Numbered from the stretch's first letter, positions 1 to 12,274 are shown. The stretch: DNA of 64,000 bases from Cloeon dipterum (GCF_949628265.1 NC_088786.1:33315681-33379680); one strand, 5' to 3'. Notes: generated by a model from the letters alone, not told the origin. Made by a program: numbers and translations.

Positions 1-316
1 CAAAAATTATGAGGGAGCGGGCCAAGGTAGAAAAGTGCACAGATGAAGTCAAAGGTGAGAATGGGAGCGATTATTTAAAAAAATTATTATGTAATGTATT
101 TGTTTCTTCCTCATAGCATTCAACGACTGCTGCAGCCAGTCAAGTTTGGCAATGGTGTTTAGCTGCCGGAAAGAAAATTCGGCGCTTAAAAGCTGCTTGG
201 AGCGGTGGTACAAAGACGAGACATTCAAGACCGAGTGCACAAATAAATTTTTAGATGACAGAAGCGAATTTAGAAGAACTGGTTTAGAAAGAAAATATCG
301 GTCGCAGAGGTTATGA
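1..316 (+). CDS. CMC1: COX assembly mitochondrial protein CMC1 homologue, 3' end (cut by window edge)
   Basis: CMC1 is a small twin-CX9C protein of the mitochondrial intermembrane space that takes part in cytochrome c oxidase assembly and copper handling. Two coding exons are visible: 1-54, starting inside a codon, and 117-316, joined across a 62 bp GT-AG intron in phase 1. The joined frame shows both CX9C pairs: C, nine residues (TDEVKAFND), C; then C, nine residues (RKENSALKS), C. The tail carries the family pattern of a KDETFKTEC-like segment followed by EFRRTGL. The TGA stop is at 314-316. The N-terminus lies left of the window. It converges with TSEN2, whose stop is only 111 bp away. The family call is from motif recognition and I am confident in it; CMC2 is less likely because its second half differs. 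Confidence 0.9.
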
Positions 317-369
317 GTAAACACTGATTAAAATTGATAGCAGATTACCATAAAAAAGTAAAACAATTT

Positions 370-375
370 TTTATT
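370..375 (-). terminator. Polyadenylation signal of TSEN2
   Basis: An AATAAA hexamer on the minus strand lies 53 bp past the TSEN2 stop codon. It falls within 60 bp of the CMC1 stop on the other strand, so the two 3' UTRs probably overlap. Confidence 0.6.
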
Positions 376-427
376 TTCAAGTTAGCTTGCTCAAAATACA
401 TACTTGAACGGCCATTTAGTTAAAAGG

Positions 428-2336
428 TTAACCATCGGAGCAGTCTGAATCCGAGCGTGTGAAAGAATCCGAATCCTTCTCTCCATTTGACGGTCTCTTT
501 AAAGAGTGGCGCTTAAACACTCTGTCAGAAATCGATACTTTTGAGAGCCAACTAATTGCATCAGTGGGACATTCCCGTGGCCATGACACTCTGCAAATGA
601 CTACCTCCTGTGAGGCAAAGAAATTTGTTAATGCGATAATGCTTCTTCAGGGAATCTAGTACCTTGCTTGTTGTTTCGGCGATTCGGTTCAAGGTGAGCA
701 GCCTCTGCCACTGAAGCCGTTTCAAATGAGTTTCAATGACAACCACGCTCGACGCGTGGTATTGACTAGGACCGTCTTTGTAAACCACTGAAATTTCATT
801 GCACTTACAAGTTGTTTGCAAATAAAAATCATTAGTTTACCAAACTCAGCTCCAAATTTACTGCCAGACTTGACAACCCACCCTTTTGACCTGAGGTGAT
901 GATACACAGCGTACCTGGCAGGAAAGTTTGGTTCCACTTGGCAGAACAAGTCCCAAGAAAATGTTGGCTGCAACTCAATTAAGGCCTGCAACGAGACTTC
1001 AATTAGACAAGAATTAAAACAAAAGTATTATTTGCTACTCGCCTCATTAAGCTGCAGACCTGAAGGTCCAGGTTGAGGACTGCTCCTGTTGTTGTTCTCG
1101 TGTTCGCAGAGGATCTTCTTTGACGCTGATATTTGCAAGCAATTCAGGGCCCAGGATAAGAAGAAGCCCTCTTCGAGACTCAAGTTAGACGATTCGTCAC
1201 AACTCTTAAATGCATGTGGCACTAACTGGGGCTTCCTGAGAGTTGAAGTTGAATTTACAAATTGATATTATAAGATAATAATTAACGTACCAATGCTTGA
1301 TGAGATCGTCTCTGCTGCCGAGACAGTCAGTGTCATTAATGACAATTGCTACACTATTATTTGCATCGCCCAAATGAGGTGTGAAGTTATCGTCAACAAC
1401 CATGCCCTCCTCCTCCTCGCCCAGCGGAGAAGAGTTCTTCATTTCCTCGTCATTTGGCACTTCCATAATGTCCGTCTCTCTGTCGTCCATGATGATTTCA
1501 ATATCATCATCACTGCTTTTAATTAAACTTTCTTTGTTTGGTGCACTCGGAAACTCTCCATCTCCATTTAGTATGGTAATCTCGTCATCAACCTCAATTA
1601 CATGAGTGTTTGGCGACTTCTGATCGTCAAAAAATGGCATGTCCTCTTTTAGGTTAATCCAGTCTGATAACGATGGAAGCCAGCCTCTCCTTTTTCTGAT
1701 TTGCACCTCTTCCTCGACTATCACATCATCACTTTCTGTGCTCTTGCTAGACACATTATTTTCAGGTTCCCGCTCCTCCTGGTCAATCAGGTCCTCGTCT
1801 TCTGCAGGCACCCTGAGCTCGGAGATATCAGGCACCTCAAACTCCTCTTCACTCTCACTGCTCTCCTTCCTGGCCTGTCTTTCTCCCAATAGTTTGGCCC
1901 ATTTGTTTCTGCGCTCAAACTGACGTTGGCGAAGGATTGGAGGATGCTCTGACAACGAGTTAAATTTCCTTGTGACTGGATTTCCGAAACATCCCTATGG
2001 AATAGATATTAGCACGTCAGTTAACTTTTACTTCAATAAAATTTATTATTTTTAACTACATATTACATAAATAAACATATAAAATTATAGGATGCAAAAT
2101 TACTTAAGAAATAATACATATGTAATTACCATTCTGTGAAGCGCCTCGGCATCGTCTTTGCTTGGCACCAGAATCATGTGTCCAGTGAAGATTCCGCTGT
2201 AGCAAGGCCAAGCGTCCGAATGAGCTGGGAAGCCAGAGAGGCTTTCAATGACAATTGGTAGAGGGTGAGTTGCGCCTAGTGCCGATCCTCTTCCATGGTG
2301 CTTGGGCTGAAAGTTGCTCAGTTTCCTCATGTTCAT
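428..2336 (-). CDS. TSEN2: tRNA-splicing endonuclease subunit Sen2 (catalytic)
   Basis: TSEN2 is a nuclease subunit of the nuclear TSEN complex and cleaves the 5' splice site of intron-containing pre-tRNAs. Exons on the minus strand are 2336-2130, 1994-1291, 1235-1043, 985-841, 787-663 and 607-428; all phases agree and give 517 residues. The N-terminal block contains a GYFG-like GCFGNPVTRKF segment; a long acidic Asp/Glu-rich linker follows (exon 2). The C-terminal nuclease domain has LSLEEGFFLSWALNCL, the RSKGWVVKSGSKFG strand and GPSQYHASSVVVIE. The expected catalytic triad is present: Tyr in VYKDG, His in QYHAS and Lys in ETTSK. The start at 2336 gives the conserved N-terminal block. The intron between 1043 and 985 appears to use a GC donor instead of GT. 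The gene is divergent from NOG1. Confidence 0.92.
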
Positions 2337-2885
2337 GCTGTCCGGCCGAAAAAGGATATCAAATCACATCATAGCACGCTGTAGAGTAGATATAGATATA
2401 TGTAGACATATAAATACAAAGAGTACATACAAAACAAGATTGTCAATTCCTTTAGTTAATTGTTTTTTACATATTTATACATATAACATACATACCAAAA
2501 ATGATGCAGAAAACATACTTTTCTTGTTTCGCAGCATTATCGTGAATGCTATCACTAATGACACCAATCAAGACATCAAGAGCTGCCTAATCCAACAACA
2601 AACTGGACTAGGGCAAAAAGTGGGCGCGGTCAATGTTGACAGAAATGAACCACCAATAGAAAACTATTGACTATCCCACTTCATTTTAAATTTTTCCGCG
2701 ACCTTAAGTTTGTTCTTCTTCCGCATCAACGTTTAAGCGCTACCAGCGCTGTCGCTGTATTTTTCTTCTTGGTGATGGTAGCATTGCTGGCAGGCAATTT
2801 ACATCCAAATTAACGTGTTGCTGCAGCATTTTCCGCTGCCGCCACACTAGCTTTTCTCTTCGGACTGGCAACAAATTAAACCACA
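2337..2885. promoter_or_regulatory. Divergent promoter region between TSEN2 and GTPBP4
   Basis: These 549 bp separate two divergent start codons and hold no convincing coding sequence. A pyrimidine-rich CTTTTCTCTT at 2851-2860, just upstream of the NOG1 ATG, resembles the TCT-type initiator that insect ribosomal-protein and translation genes use. That would fit a ribosome-biogenesis gene. No clear TATA box is seen on either strand. The region is small enough to serve both genes; this is inferred from layout. Confidence 0.5.
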
Positions 2886-5800
2886 ATGGCTCTGTACAAC
2901 TTTAAGAAAATTATGGTGGTCCCTCCCGCCAAGGTAAGCTCGTCTTAGTCGTAATAAATGACCACATGATTGTTCACCACGTGCGTGTCGCTCATGAACC
3001 TTATCTTCCGGCATGGGCATCTCTTAAGAAATAATTAAATCCAATAAAAAAGTCATTGCCTCAATTGTCATTTTCAGTGCAAATATGTTACATTGATTTG
3101 AGATTTTTAAGATGTTTCACTAGCTCTAGACTCTTATTTCTTCTTGTATTGTGTATTTTCTTGCTTTGGCGAGGCGAAACAAGCTTAAGGTTTATTCTTA
3201 GATCTCAGACCCACCGTTAAATTCTGTTCCTTAAACTAAAAAAATCAATTTTCCAGGACTTCATTGACATCATCCTGTCAAAAACTCAGAGGAAGACACC
3301 AACCGTAGTGCACAAGCAATATAAAATTTCAAGGATTAGGTCATTTTACATGCGCAAAGTGAAGTTCACACAACAGAATTTCCACGACCGTCTCTCACAA
3401 ATTATTCAAGATTTTCCAAAGCTTGATGTAAGCATAAAACATTCCTTCTAATTCCTATTTTACAACAAGCTTCTTTTTACAGAATGTCCACCCTTTTTAT
3501 GCTGATTTGATGAACATCTTGTACGACAAGGATCACTACAAACTTGCTCTGGGTCAGCTCAACACTGCTAGGCATCTGATCGACAAGTAATACTTTGTTT
3601 TACATTGTTTATTTAATATTAATAAATCAATCATCTGATTTTCAGCGTTGGAAAGGATTATGCTCGACTCCTTAAGTTTGGTGACACGCTGTACAGATGC
3701 AAGCAGCTCAAAAGAGCCGCACTTGGAAGGTATATAATTATTTTAACCCTCTACTTGTTTATAAATGAATAAACTGTTTGCTGTAGAATGGCGACAATTA
3801 TGAAGCGTCAGGGTCCGAATCTGTCTTACCTGGAAAGCGTGCGGCAGCATCTGGCCCGTCTGCCATCGATTGACCCGTACACACGCACCCTCATTCTCTG
3901 TGGCTTCCCTAATGTCGGCAAATCGAGCTTCATCAACAAGGTAGCTTAAAAATAATCTAATCCACCTCAAAAATTGCATTGTTTCTCTTTGTCCGTCCGC
4001 AGATCACCAGGGCTGACGTCGAGGTGCAGCCGTACGCGTTCACCACCAAGTCGCTCTACGTGGGCCACATGGACTACATGTATCTTCGCTGGCAGGTGAT
4101 CGACACGCCTGGAATCCTGGACAAGCCGCTTGAGGAGAGGAACACAATCGAAATGCAGGCTGTCACTGCGTTGGCTCACCTCAGGGCCTGCGTCATCTAC
4201 ATGATGGACCTGTCTGAGCAGTGCGGAAAAACTCTGGAAGAGCAGGTGAAACTGTTCGAGAGTATCAAACCGTTGTTTGCCAACAAGGTGAGATTTTAGT
4301 TCACATTTCCTCCCTAGTAAGAGCTGTGCAGGGTTCGGAATTTACCAGAATTTCATATTTTTATCATAACAGGTGGTAATTACCACGGTACTTACAAGTT
4401 ATAGCTGATTTTTTGCTGCTAAATATTTCACTTTACTTGTAAATACCAAAATGCTGGTTAATACATGCAAACCCTGGAGCTGTGTAATTTGGACAGTTGA
4501 ATTTAAAACTTTGGTGCTAATATTTTAAAGAAGGTTTATGCAACCTGTTCAGAATTGCCTTAATTGCAGTATTTTCTATTAAATTAGCAAATCTGTACCC
4601 ACAATGACGCGTAAATTTCCTGTGCGATAGTTTAGTCTCTAATTTAATTATTAACTTATTTGCAGCCCCTGATTATTGCCTTCAACAAAATCGATGTCAC
4701 TCCATTGACCGCTCTTGACGATGACCGCAAGCAAGTTCTTGAGCAGATCATGAAGGAGAACACTGTGATGGAAATGAGTACTCTCACAGAAGTTGGCGTC
4801 ATTGAAATCAAGCAACATGTAAGTCTTTGATAAACAGGGAAACCAATTTTAAAACTCTTTTTGTGGCTAGGCTTGCGACAAACTGCTTTCCAGCAGAGTC
4901 GAGAACAAAACCAGACAGAACAAGACTGAGGGCATCTTGAACAGGCTCCACGTCACTGAACCAGCTCCGAGAGACCAGAAAGCCAGACCACCTTGTATTC
5001 CGGGTACGCTGATCTACCACACTAGAGTTGCAGTTTTTAGAACAACAATTTATCTTTCAGAGGGTGCGTTAGAGTTCCGCAAGAAGCGCTTGGCTCAGTT
5101 AGCCGCCAAAAAGGCAGAGGAGGAAGGCGAATCTGAAGAGGAGGATGATGACATGGATGTGGAGAAGAAGAAGACAGAGCGGGATATTGAGCTTGAAGAG
5201 GGAGATGATTACATCCTCGACTTGAAGAAGAGATATGACCTGCCTGAAGAGGAAAAATATGATAACATCCCCGAGTTCTGGGAAGGACACAACATTGCTG
5301 ATTACATTGACCCTGAAATCTTCTACGTGAGTTTTTAATTTAAATTTGCAATTATCTTGATAGTAATACATCCATCTAGAAACTTGAAACTTTGGAGAAG
5401 GATGAGGAGCTGCGGGAGGCTGCTGGCATGTACGTGATTCCCAAAATGGAGCTGGATGAGACCATGATGGAGATCAGCAAACTGGCCAAGAAGATCCGCG
5501 AGAAGAAGGCCATCCTTCAGGACGAGGCCAGGGTGAACAAGAGCAGCACCAAGGCCAAGCTGCCCAGGACAGCGGCTGCCAAGGACAGAAATAGAAGCGT
5601 CTCCCGGCTGAGAAGCCAGATGAACGAAGTGGGCGTTGAGCCGTCGGAGAGTGAAAACGTGAGATTTCCTCATTGTGATGCCTTATCTTTGTTCTAAATC
5701 CAAAACATTTCCAGGCGCATTTCAAGAAGGCTAATAAGAGAGGCCGATCAGCCACCAAGAGCCCCGTCGCCACCAAGAGAGTCCGTGTAGACTCCGAGGG

Positions 5801-6071
5801 AAGGGCGAGAAGCGTATCGAAAACGCCAAGAGACGAGATGGGCGTGAAGAATCCAGAGGTACTGTTTTGTCGCCTTATCACTTGAATTATTTCATTTAAT
5901 TGAATGCCTTTCCAGATGCGCCTCAGGCTGAAGGACAAGGCTCACAAAGCCATCAGGAAGAAGGTGGGCAAGAAGGGTCTCAAGGGCGAGGCCGACAGGT
6001 TCATCGGCACCAAGATGCCGAAACACTTGTTCGTTGGCAAGAGAGGCGTCGGCAAAACCGACAGGAGGTAA
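2886..6071 (+). CDS. GTPBP4: Nucleolar GTP-binding protein 1 (NOG1/GTPBP4)
   Basis: NOG1 is a GTPase needed for maturation of the 60S ribosomal subunit in the nucleolus. Twelve exons join in frame: 2886-2933, 3257-3427, 3483-3586, 3646-3729, 3787-3940, 4003-4287, 4666-4818, 4871-5003, 5061-5326, 5380-5658, 5715-5858 and 5916-6071. They give 658 residues, close to the ~630-650 usual for the family. The protein starts [13 protein letters not shown]. An N-terminal helical domain comes first, then the G domain with G1 GFPNVGKSS, the switch segment around [14 protein letters not shown]3 DTPGILD and G4 NKID. A long charged C-terminal tail follows, ending in basic KKVGKKG and [10 protein letters not shown] segments typical of nucleolar targeting. 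The start codon follows CCACA and matches the conserved N-terminus. It converges on nardilysin. Confidence 0.96.
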
Positions 6072-6099
6072 AAGCCTATAATTGTATGCGAAAATTTAC

Positions 6100-6105
6100 A
6101 ATAAA
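6100..6105 (+). terminator. Polyadenylation signal of GTPBP4
   Basis: AATAAA lies 28 bp after the NOG1 stop. Cleavage 15-30 bp downstream would put the transcript end inside the nardilysin 3' UTR on the opposite strand. Confidence 0.65.
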
Positions 6106-6133
6106 AAGCTATTATTTAAATAGAAACTATCTA

Positions 6134-6139
6134 TTTATT
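6134..6139 (-). terminator. Polyadenylation signal of nardilysin
   Basis: A minus-strand AATAAA lies 23 bp past the nardilysin stop and about 30 bp from the NOG1 signal, so the two transcripts interlock. Confidence 0.65.
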
Positions 6140-6162
6140 AAATTAAATCCCCAGTATTGTTG

Positions 6163-9100
6163 TTAATTTAATACTTTGTGAGTGGGGTATAAGTAAAGGC
6201 TTCTCTTGAATTCATCAATGTCCTGAATGTGGTTCACCTTTCGCTTCAGTTCGCCAGGCTCTGTGTACTTGATACACATTTCCTTGAGAGAGCACTTGTT
6301 GATGTCTTCAACCGTTTTGTTGCTTGAAGGCACAAACGCTTTAACCTGCGGTCATATAATATTAATCCAAGAGGTTTCCTACTGTAGACAAATGACTTAC
6401 AGCAACAGATAGAGTTCTGACAAACTGATGGTCAAACACATATTTGTGGAAAAATTCGAGCAATTCCTGGTGTGTGATGTTAGCAATTTCGTCGTGCTAA
6501 ATGGAAATATGGATCAGTCACTGCCTTTGTTTTCTGCACACATATAACTCTACGAAAATAGCTTTTGAGAAAGCGTCCATGCGCAACCAGACCATTTATC
6601 ATAAAATAATGGAATTTGGAATATGACTTTTATAGAAAACTTTGTTGAAACACAGCAAAAATTTAAATTACCTCCTTCTTGTTTCTATCAAACATGAATT
6701 CCTCTGTGTAAACCTCCTCCCAATTCCTGTTGACTTCTTCTCTGAGCTGTAAGTCAGCTTGCATCTTTTGCCGCATGGCAGAAACCCTCAACTCCTCCAG
6801 TTGTTCGGGCGTCATCACTTTCAGGTCGTTGTAGAATTTCAGGAGGAATTCCTGAATTTTTTCATCAACGTGGCTGAGACTGGAAAGAGTAGCTTGGTAT
6901 TATTTCCAACGATGCTAATTTCTAGAATCTTACGAGTTTTTGTCTTCTTGGTTGTTCACGGACACAGCAAACCTGAGAATACCCTTTGCTATGGACAAAG
7001 GTGTGCTAACGCTGTATCCTAGTTGCTCTTTGGTGCGCAGAAAGTCAAAAGCAGACTCTCCAAACATGAACTGAAAATGTGATTATTTTAAAATTATGTC
7101 GATGAAGATTAATTGGAAGGAGCACCATTATCATTTCTGCTATGCTGACTTCTCTGAAGCTTGCGAGTCCACAGAAGAAATGCTGGGTGATAGCAGAGTT
7201 TGAGTTGTTCCCGTCGATCGACTCGACAGTCACAAAATGTTCACCGATTGGAATTTGCACCATTCGGGCCTTGTTGAATAATTTTGATTTAATTTTATAT
7301 CTTGTGATGGATTTGAAACATGCTTACGTGGGGCCAAGTATTGGCAATCAGAGGCTTGTAATTCAGCGTTTTTTGGACGAGACCAAATGTATCGATAGCT
7401 TGCGCTTTGAGCATGTTGCCTTGGATGAGCATGCGGCAATAGAGCCGATTTTTCAACTGCTTCGAGTACAGTTTTAGCTGCTCATAAGAAATGCTGCCAA
7501 TTGCCTCGTATTTTTGTATAACAGTCCAGTGAGTGCTCTTGATAACACTGTTGGCAATGTCCCTGAAAAGAGATGTTTTCACATTTTCAAATCAGATAAG
7601 AAACATAAGGGTCAAGAGCAATAATATTTACTTATGCAACTTTGAAGGTTTAAGAGCACCATTGTAGTAGCTCTTCTTCACAACATCCTTAACTGCGTCA
7701 AATAAATCCTTGCTAAAGCTTTCTTCAAAGCCATCCCACTCTTTCAATATAGTTTCCATGAAGAGCTGATATATTTGGACACATCTATTTAGAGAAGATT
7801 CTGGGGTCACCGTTTTGTAACTCACCGGCAGTTTTTCGTTGTATCCCCAGACCATGATGGAAATTCCTTGACCTGTTCCTGATTCTGTCGGGCTAATCGA
7901 GTAAGAGAGTTCAGCAACCTCGGCAGGGTAGACTTTGGTGGTCAGTTGCTGCTTCCAGCCGCCAATCATCATGTCCAGCATGCAGGCGCTTGATAAATAA
8001 ACAATTAACTTTAAAATTGTTTTAAATAAATCAAGCTTACTTTTCCGGCGAAAGAAAAATCAAAGGAGATATCAGATGGAAAATTATGTAAGCTCTAGGA
8101 AGGTTGAATTTCTTGTCTTGCTTAAACCACAATTCTCCAGCCGAATGCTTCACTACTTTTATCGGGTAGTCTGAGGCATCATCTTCAGGTTCGAAAATTG
8201 AGAAGTTTGAGGTCAAATATGGATTTGGCTCAGGAAGAGTAAAAGCATCTAGGACCGTTGCATTTTCCCAACTGGAGAGCTGCTCAGGTGAAATGTCTGC
8301 AATGCCGATTGAAAAATTAAACTAGCTAAACACGTTTTTCTAACTGATTAAAAATAACTATATTTTTAGCTTCCTAGTAACACAAAATAGGATAAAAGAT
8401 GAAGAGTATCGCATCCCACTTAGCATTAAACTTTTGAAAATACCTTGAACGGTGTAGGGCGTGTTGAACCAGGGCTCTTTGAGGTCATATTTTTGCTTGT
8501 GTCCATTGGTCAGAATCATAACGTTCACGTTGTTGTGCTGCAAGTAACTGAGGCACTCTCTGATGCCTTCTGGGTCGTATTCGTAGAAGAGCTCAGAGCC
8601 GGTGATGTAGTGTTCTGAAGGGTATTTGTGCATATGCTCAGACAATGACTCCACGTTGTCGCCAGGGCTCGGCTCTGGAGTGAATCGGAACTTTGTCTCA
8701 GCGATTGACTTCAGTTCCTTGTAGATCCGCTCTTGCGGACCTTCATGATGCATCATATGCAGAAAACCAAAGACAGCCTCCAATACCTGAACAAAAATAT
8801 GTAACCAAAAAATTGAAGTTTAATTTATTCAAATAGAATTAAATGGAATCAGAGAAGCTCATTGTTTTGGACCCACTTTTCATTTTTAACCAGAGAAATT
8901 AAAAACTATTTGTGTACCTTGTCAATGTTTTTGTATCCCTCCTCAGTCAGGGACACAGTGAGGCTGAAGTGGAGATAATAGGAGTTGTGGTCGCTTCCAG
9001 AATCCTCGCTTCCTGCGACCAGTTCCAACGCCCACACTCTGTAGAAGATAGTTTGAAATCACATAATGTTGCAGACAGTGATAGAGAAAAACATACTTTT

Positions 9101-10898
9101 TTCGCAGGTACTCTATAAGGCTTCCTTTGCCTTCGTATCCGATCACCCAAGATACGTAGCGTTCTGGCTTGGATTTGTACTTGTTCAGCATGGAGGGCAA
9201 CGACCAAGTAAGCTGCACCTAAAATCAAAAGCAGGCATTTCATCTCGCGTCATTAATATTTTTGTAATGCAACTCACCTCTTGGATGTCCTTGACTGGGG
9301 CAACGTAATAAATCTTATTGAACTCAGTGGTGTTGAAAGGGGCCTCCAAGTCTGGAGTGATTTCTGGTTTAGTTTTCTTGGGAGGATTTCCATAGGGGAC
9401 GGCGCCAAAAGTGTCGACGACAAACTCCTGCAGCATGTCCAAGCTGTGAGTACTCTGCACCGCCAGGGTCATCGCCTCTGCCAGGTAATGCTTCTCTCTG
9501 AACTGCCTCAGTCTGGCGTGAACCTCGCTGTCCTTCTTCTCTTGCTCATCACCGGCTTTGCCACCCAGAGAACGGATGTTGCCCCACGCAAACTTGGTAA
9601 CGGGGTGGTTTTTCTTAGCCAAGCTACCCAGCAGCTGTGACTTTCGGTTGTAATCAGACGCCAAATTGAGGTTGAACTCTGTAATCGTAATGTTAGAGGA
9701 GCAGTGAATGGGTTTTTAATATTTTACCAGATTCGATCGCCTCTCGCTCGCGCTGCATCGCTTCCTTCTTCAGCAAAGGAGAAATGAAGAACTGGGAGAA
9801 TCTGTCGAGTGCGTCTTTGAAGGCTTGCGGTTGGGAAATGAAGTAGAATGTCGTTGTTTCCCAATCGGTCGACGCGTTATCTTCGCCACCTTGTTTCTGT
9901 GGGCATTTTTAGAAATTTAAGGAGAGGAAATGAAAATTACGGTCAAGCAAAGCAAGACAAAGACAGAAAAAAGGTTCTCTTGCTTGGCAATCCAGTGGCA
10001 ACAGTTGTGTTTGCTTCTATGGCTTCACAATATTATACAAATGAAAAAAAATCCTCGTTTTGTAAACTATTCCCAAAACATTACTACATCAAGGCTCAAA
10101 ATTCAAAGACAGTTATTATATTTAAAGTAGAGGAACAAGGCAATATTGATTGTTTTGTCCATACTTTTCTTTCTTTTAGCTCCATGATAAATTTAATTTC
10201 CTAAACCACCTTCCATTTCGAGCATAATCACCTTTATGAATGCGTCAAAATCATTTTCCTGCGGATACTTCTCGCTGCCCATGAAGACCATGTGCTCCAA
10301 AAAATGAGCTAGACCTGGCAGATCGTCTGGATCCTCAAAACTGCCAACACCGACCGTCAAGCTAGCTGCCGACTGGTGCTAAATTACACAGAAAAAAATG
10401 GTTCAATTTTATTTTAATGGTCGAGTCTGAATTTATTACAGTTTCTGATGAGTCCTTGCCACTATCTGATCCACTGTCATCCGAGTCGCTGCCTGCGTAC
10501 AGAAAATTTGTATGACGAGGATCATACCATAAAAGTTTAAATGATTTACCTTCCTCCATCGGCTCGTCACCTTGCGAGCTGGTTGTCGACTCTTCATCAT
10601 TTGCTGCGTGTTCTTCTTCTTCGTGGTTTTGGTGGATCAAGAGAGCGGTCAATCCATTTTTCAGCTTAATTACTCTGAGTTAAAGAAGAGGCAATCAGAA
10701 TTGCGATACGAAAAACGTCCCTTATTAAAATTACCTATATTCCTTTTTGTCATTTTCAGACTGTTTTGGATTTGGCAAAATAGAGAATGGCTTGTCGTCT
10801 TCGTTGGTCAACATCTTGCTCCCTTCGCTCCTGCGAGAGAGCTTCTTTGCTTTTTCGTTGTTGCTCAGCCTTGACAATGCCAGTAGTGCTCTTTTCAT
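6163..10898 (-). CDS. NRDC: Nardilysin (M16 zinc metallopeptidase)
   Basis: Nardilysin is an M16 (inverzincin) peptidase that cleaves at dibasic sites; it also aids ectodomain shedding. Eighteen exons close in frame: 10898-10735, 10674-10550, 10492-10440, 10378-10232, 9896-9728, 9678-9278, 9218-9097, 9038-8918, 8786-8444, 8296-8041, 7988-7826, 7765-7632, 7562-7328, 7270-7136, 7070-6934, 6879-6672, 6496-6401 and 6345-6163, for 1,063 residues. The zinc motif HFLEH sits in DDLPGLAHFLEHMVFMGS, and the distal Glu is in EREAIESEF. Just before it an acidic, Ser-rich insert (EEEEH...SDSDDSGSDS) marks nardilysin rather than insulin-degrading enzyme. The C-terminal half keeps FDFLRTKEQLGY. The N-terminus (MKRALLALSRLSNN) is basic and amphipathic and could be a mitochondrial presequence, as reported for mammalian nardilysin. 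Confidence 0.93.
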
Positions 10899-12061
10899 AG
10901 AGAAACTTCCGATGTCCGCAACGTGTGACGACCTTCAAATTAAAAAAATAAATAAAATATGTGCTAACTATGCACATAGATATATAAATATAGACAGTAT
11001 GGTGTGATAAGCAACTCAGATAATATATAAGGAGTTGAAAATATTTACTTAATAACTGTTCTTTAATTCTTCCCGTTATGTTTTTTAGCAAAATATATAA
11101 TGTGTATTGTGTGCTATATAAATTGAAACGAGTTTGAGTGTCATACACTGCACGAAAAAAATTAATTTTGAGCACCAAAAAACGGACAAAAAATCCACAT
11201 CAGAGAATGGACATCCTTTAATAAAGATAGAAACAAGAGAGCAATTTTAATCATATTTTTTCAGAATTCATACACATTGTTAACCTTCTGCAAGAAAAAT
11301 TAATTAATTACCCACGTGTCATGCGTCATTTAATTTGTTAGTTACGTACAAATACATAGTTAGTTTTTACACTCTCTGTTTGAAATTTTAAATATTTTTT
11401 AATATTAAACTTGCTCTTTGTACTCGATTACCGCTGATTAAATGGGTCACGATCAGGTCACCACGATTTGCAATAACCCTTTATAGCTGCTCATCTGCTG
11501 CTCATGCTCACGTTGGCAAGTACGTAATTATGCGAGACGACTAACTGAAGTTACTCGTGCCAGCATGTGAGATGAATTTTTTGTTTTTGCTTATGTTTTG
11601 TTTACTGTTAGCTGTGCTGGGAGCATGGAGGTTGGAGCGGTTTTGAAGAAAGTGGCATGCCATCTGTGAGCAAGAGTAGTAATCGAGCACGCCCCACTAC
11701 TGCACAATCCCCTTTTTTCGCCGCCATAACAGTTTCCTGTCTGACATCAATCACTTTGAGGGTCTCTCAAATTGCCTCAAGTGCAACTTGTTGCATATTT
11801 TCGTGTGCCTTTGACACTATACAGTTGTGTATAGTGTGTGTTATTGTCTAAGAAGTAAGCAAATCTTTATTATATTCTGCTGTAAAATTGAAAATTAGCC
11901 CATCTGCTCGCTGAGGTCGCGAATTGATGAATAAAACACCACACGGCCGCTTAATCGTCCGCTGCCACACCCTTGCATTCAAGTGGCAATTTTTCACCCT
12001 GTCAATTCTCTTTCAGAGGGGACGAAACGGCGACAAAATAGGCCTTTCCGACACAGCCATC
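10899..12061. promoter_or_regulatory. Divergent 5' region between nardilysin and G-gamma-1
   Basis: About 1.16 kb of AT-rich DNA lies between divergent start codons. A pyrimidine-rich acceptor (CTCTTTCAG, about 12008-12016) sits just upstream of the G-gamma ATG. The G-gamma start codon is therefore probably in its second exon, with a 5' UTR exon farther left, perhaps around 11600-11700. No protein-coding sequence is supported here. Confidence 0.4.
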
Positions 12062-12274
12062 ATGGACATGATGATCAGCTCTCTCCAACAGCAGAAGAGA
12101 GTGACGGAGCAGCTGCGCCGTGAGGCGGCCATCCGGAGGATACTCGTGTCCCAGGCCGCCACAGACATCATGAAGTACATCTCGGACCACCAGCAGGAGG
12201 ACTGCCTGCTGGTAGGCTTCAGCTCCCAAAAAGCCAATCCGTTTAGAGAAAAGAGCAGTTGCAATTTGTTGTAA
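12062..12274 (+). CDS. Ggamma1: Guanine nucleotide-binding protein gamma-1 subunit
   Basis: This is the gamma subunit of heterotrimeric G proteins. It pairs with G-beta and anchors the dimer to the plasma membrane. A single-exon 70-residue frame starts MDMMISSLQQQKRVTEQLRR and carries the GGL-domain segments REAA, MKYISDHQQEDCLLVGF and NPFREKSSC. It ends in a CAAX box CNLL; the terminal Leu predicts geranylgeranylation. Length is exactly that of the insect gamma-1 family. The ATG at 12062 gives the conserved N-terminus; in-frame extension upstream runs into the presumed 5' UTR and a splice acceptor. Position 25-31 reads REAAIRR, slightly unusual in having Arg after the conserved Ile. Confidence 0.93.
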   Translation: MDMMISSLQQQKRVTEQLRREAAIRRILVSQAATDIMKYISDHQQEDCLLVGFSSQKANPFREKSSCNLL

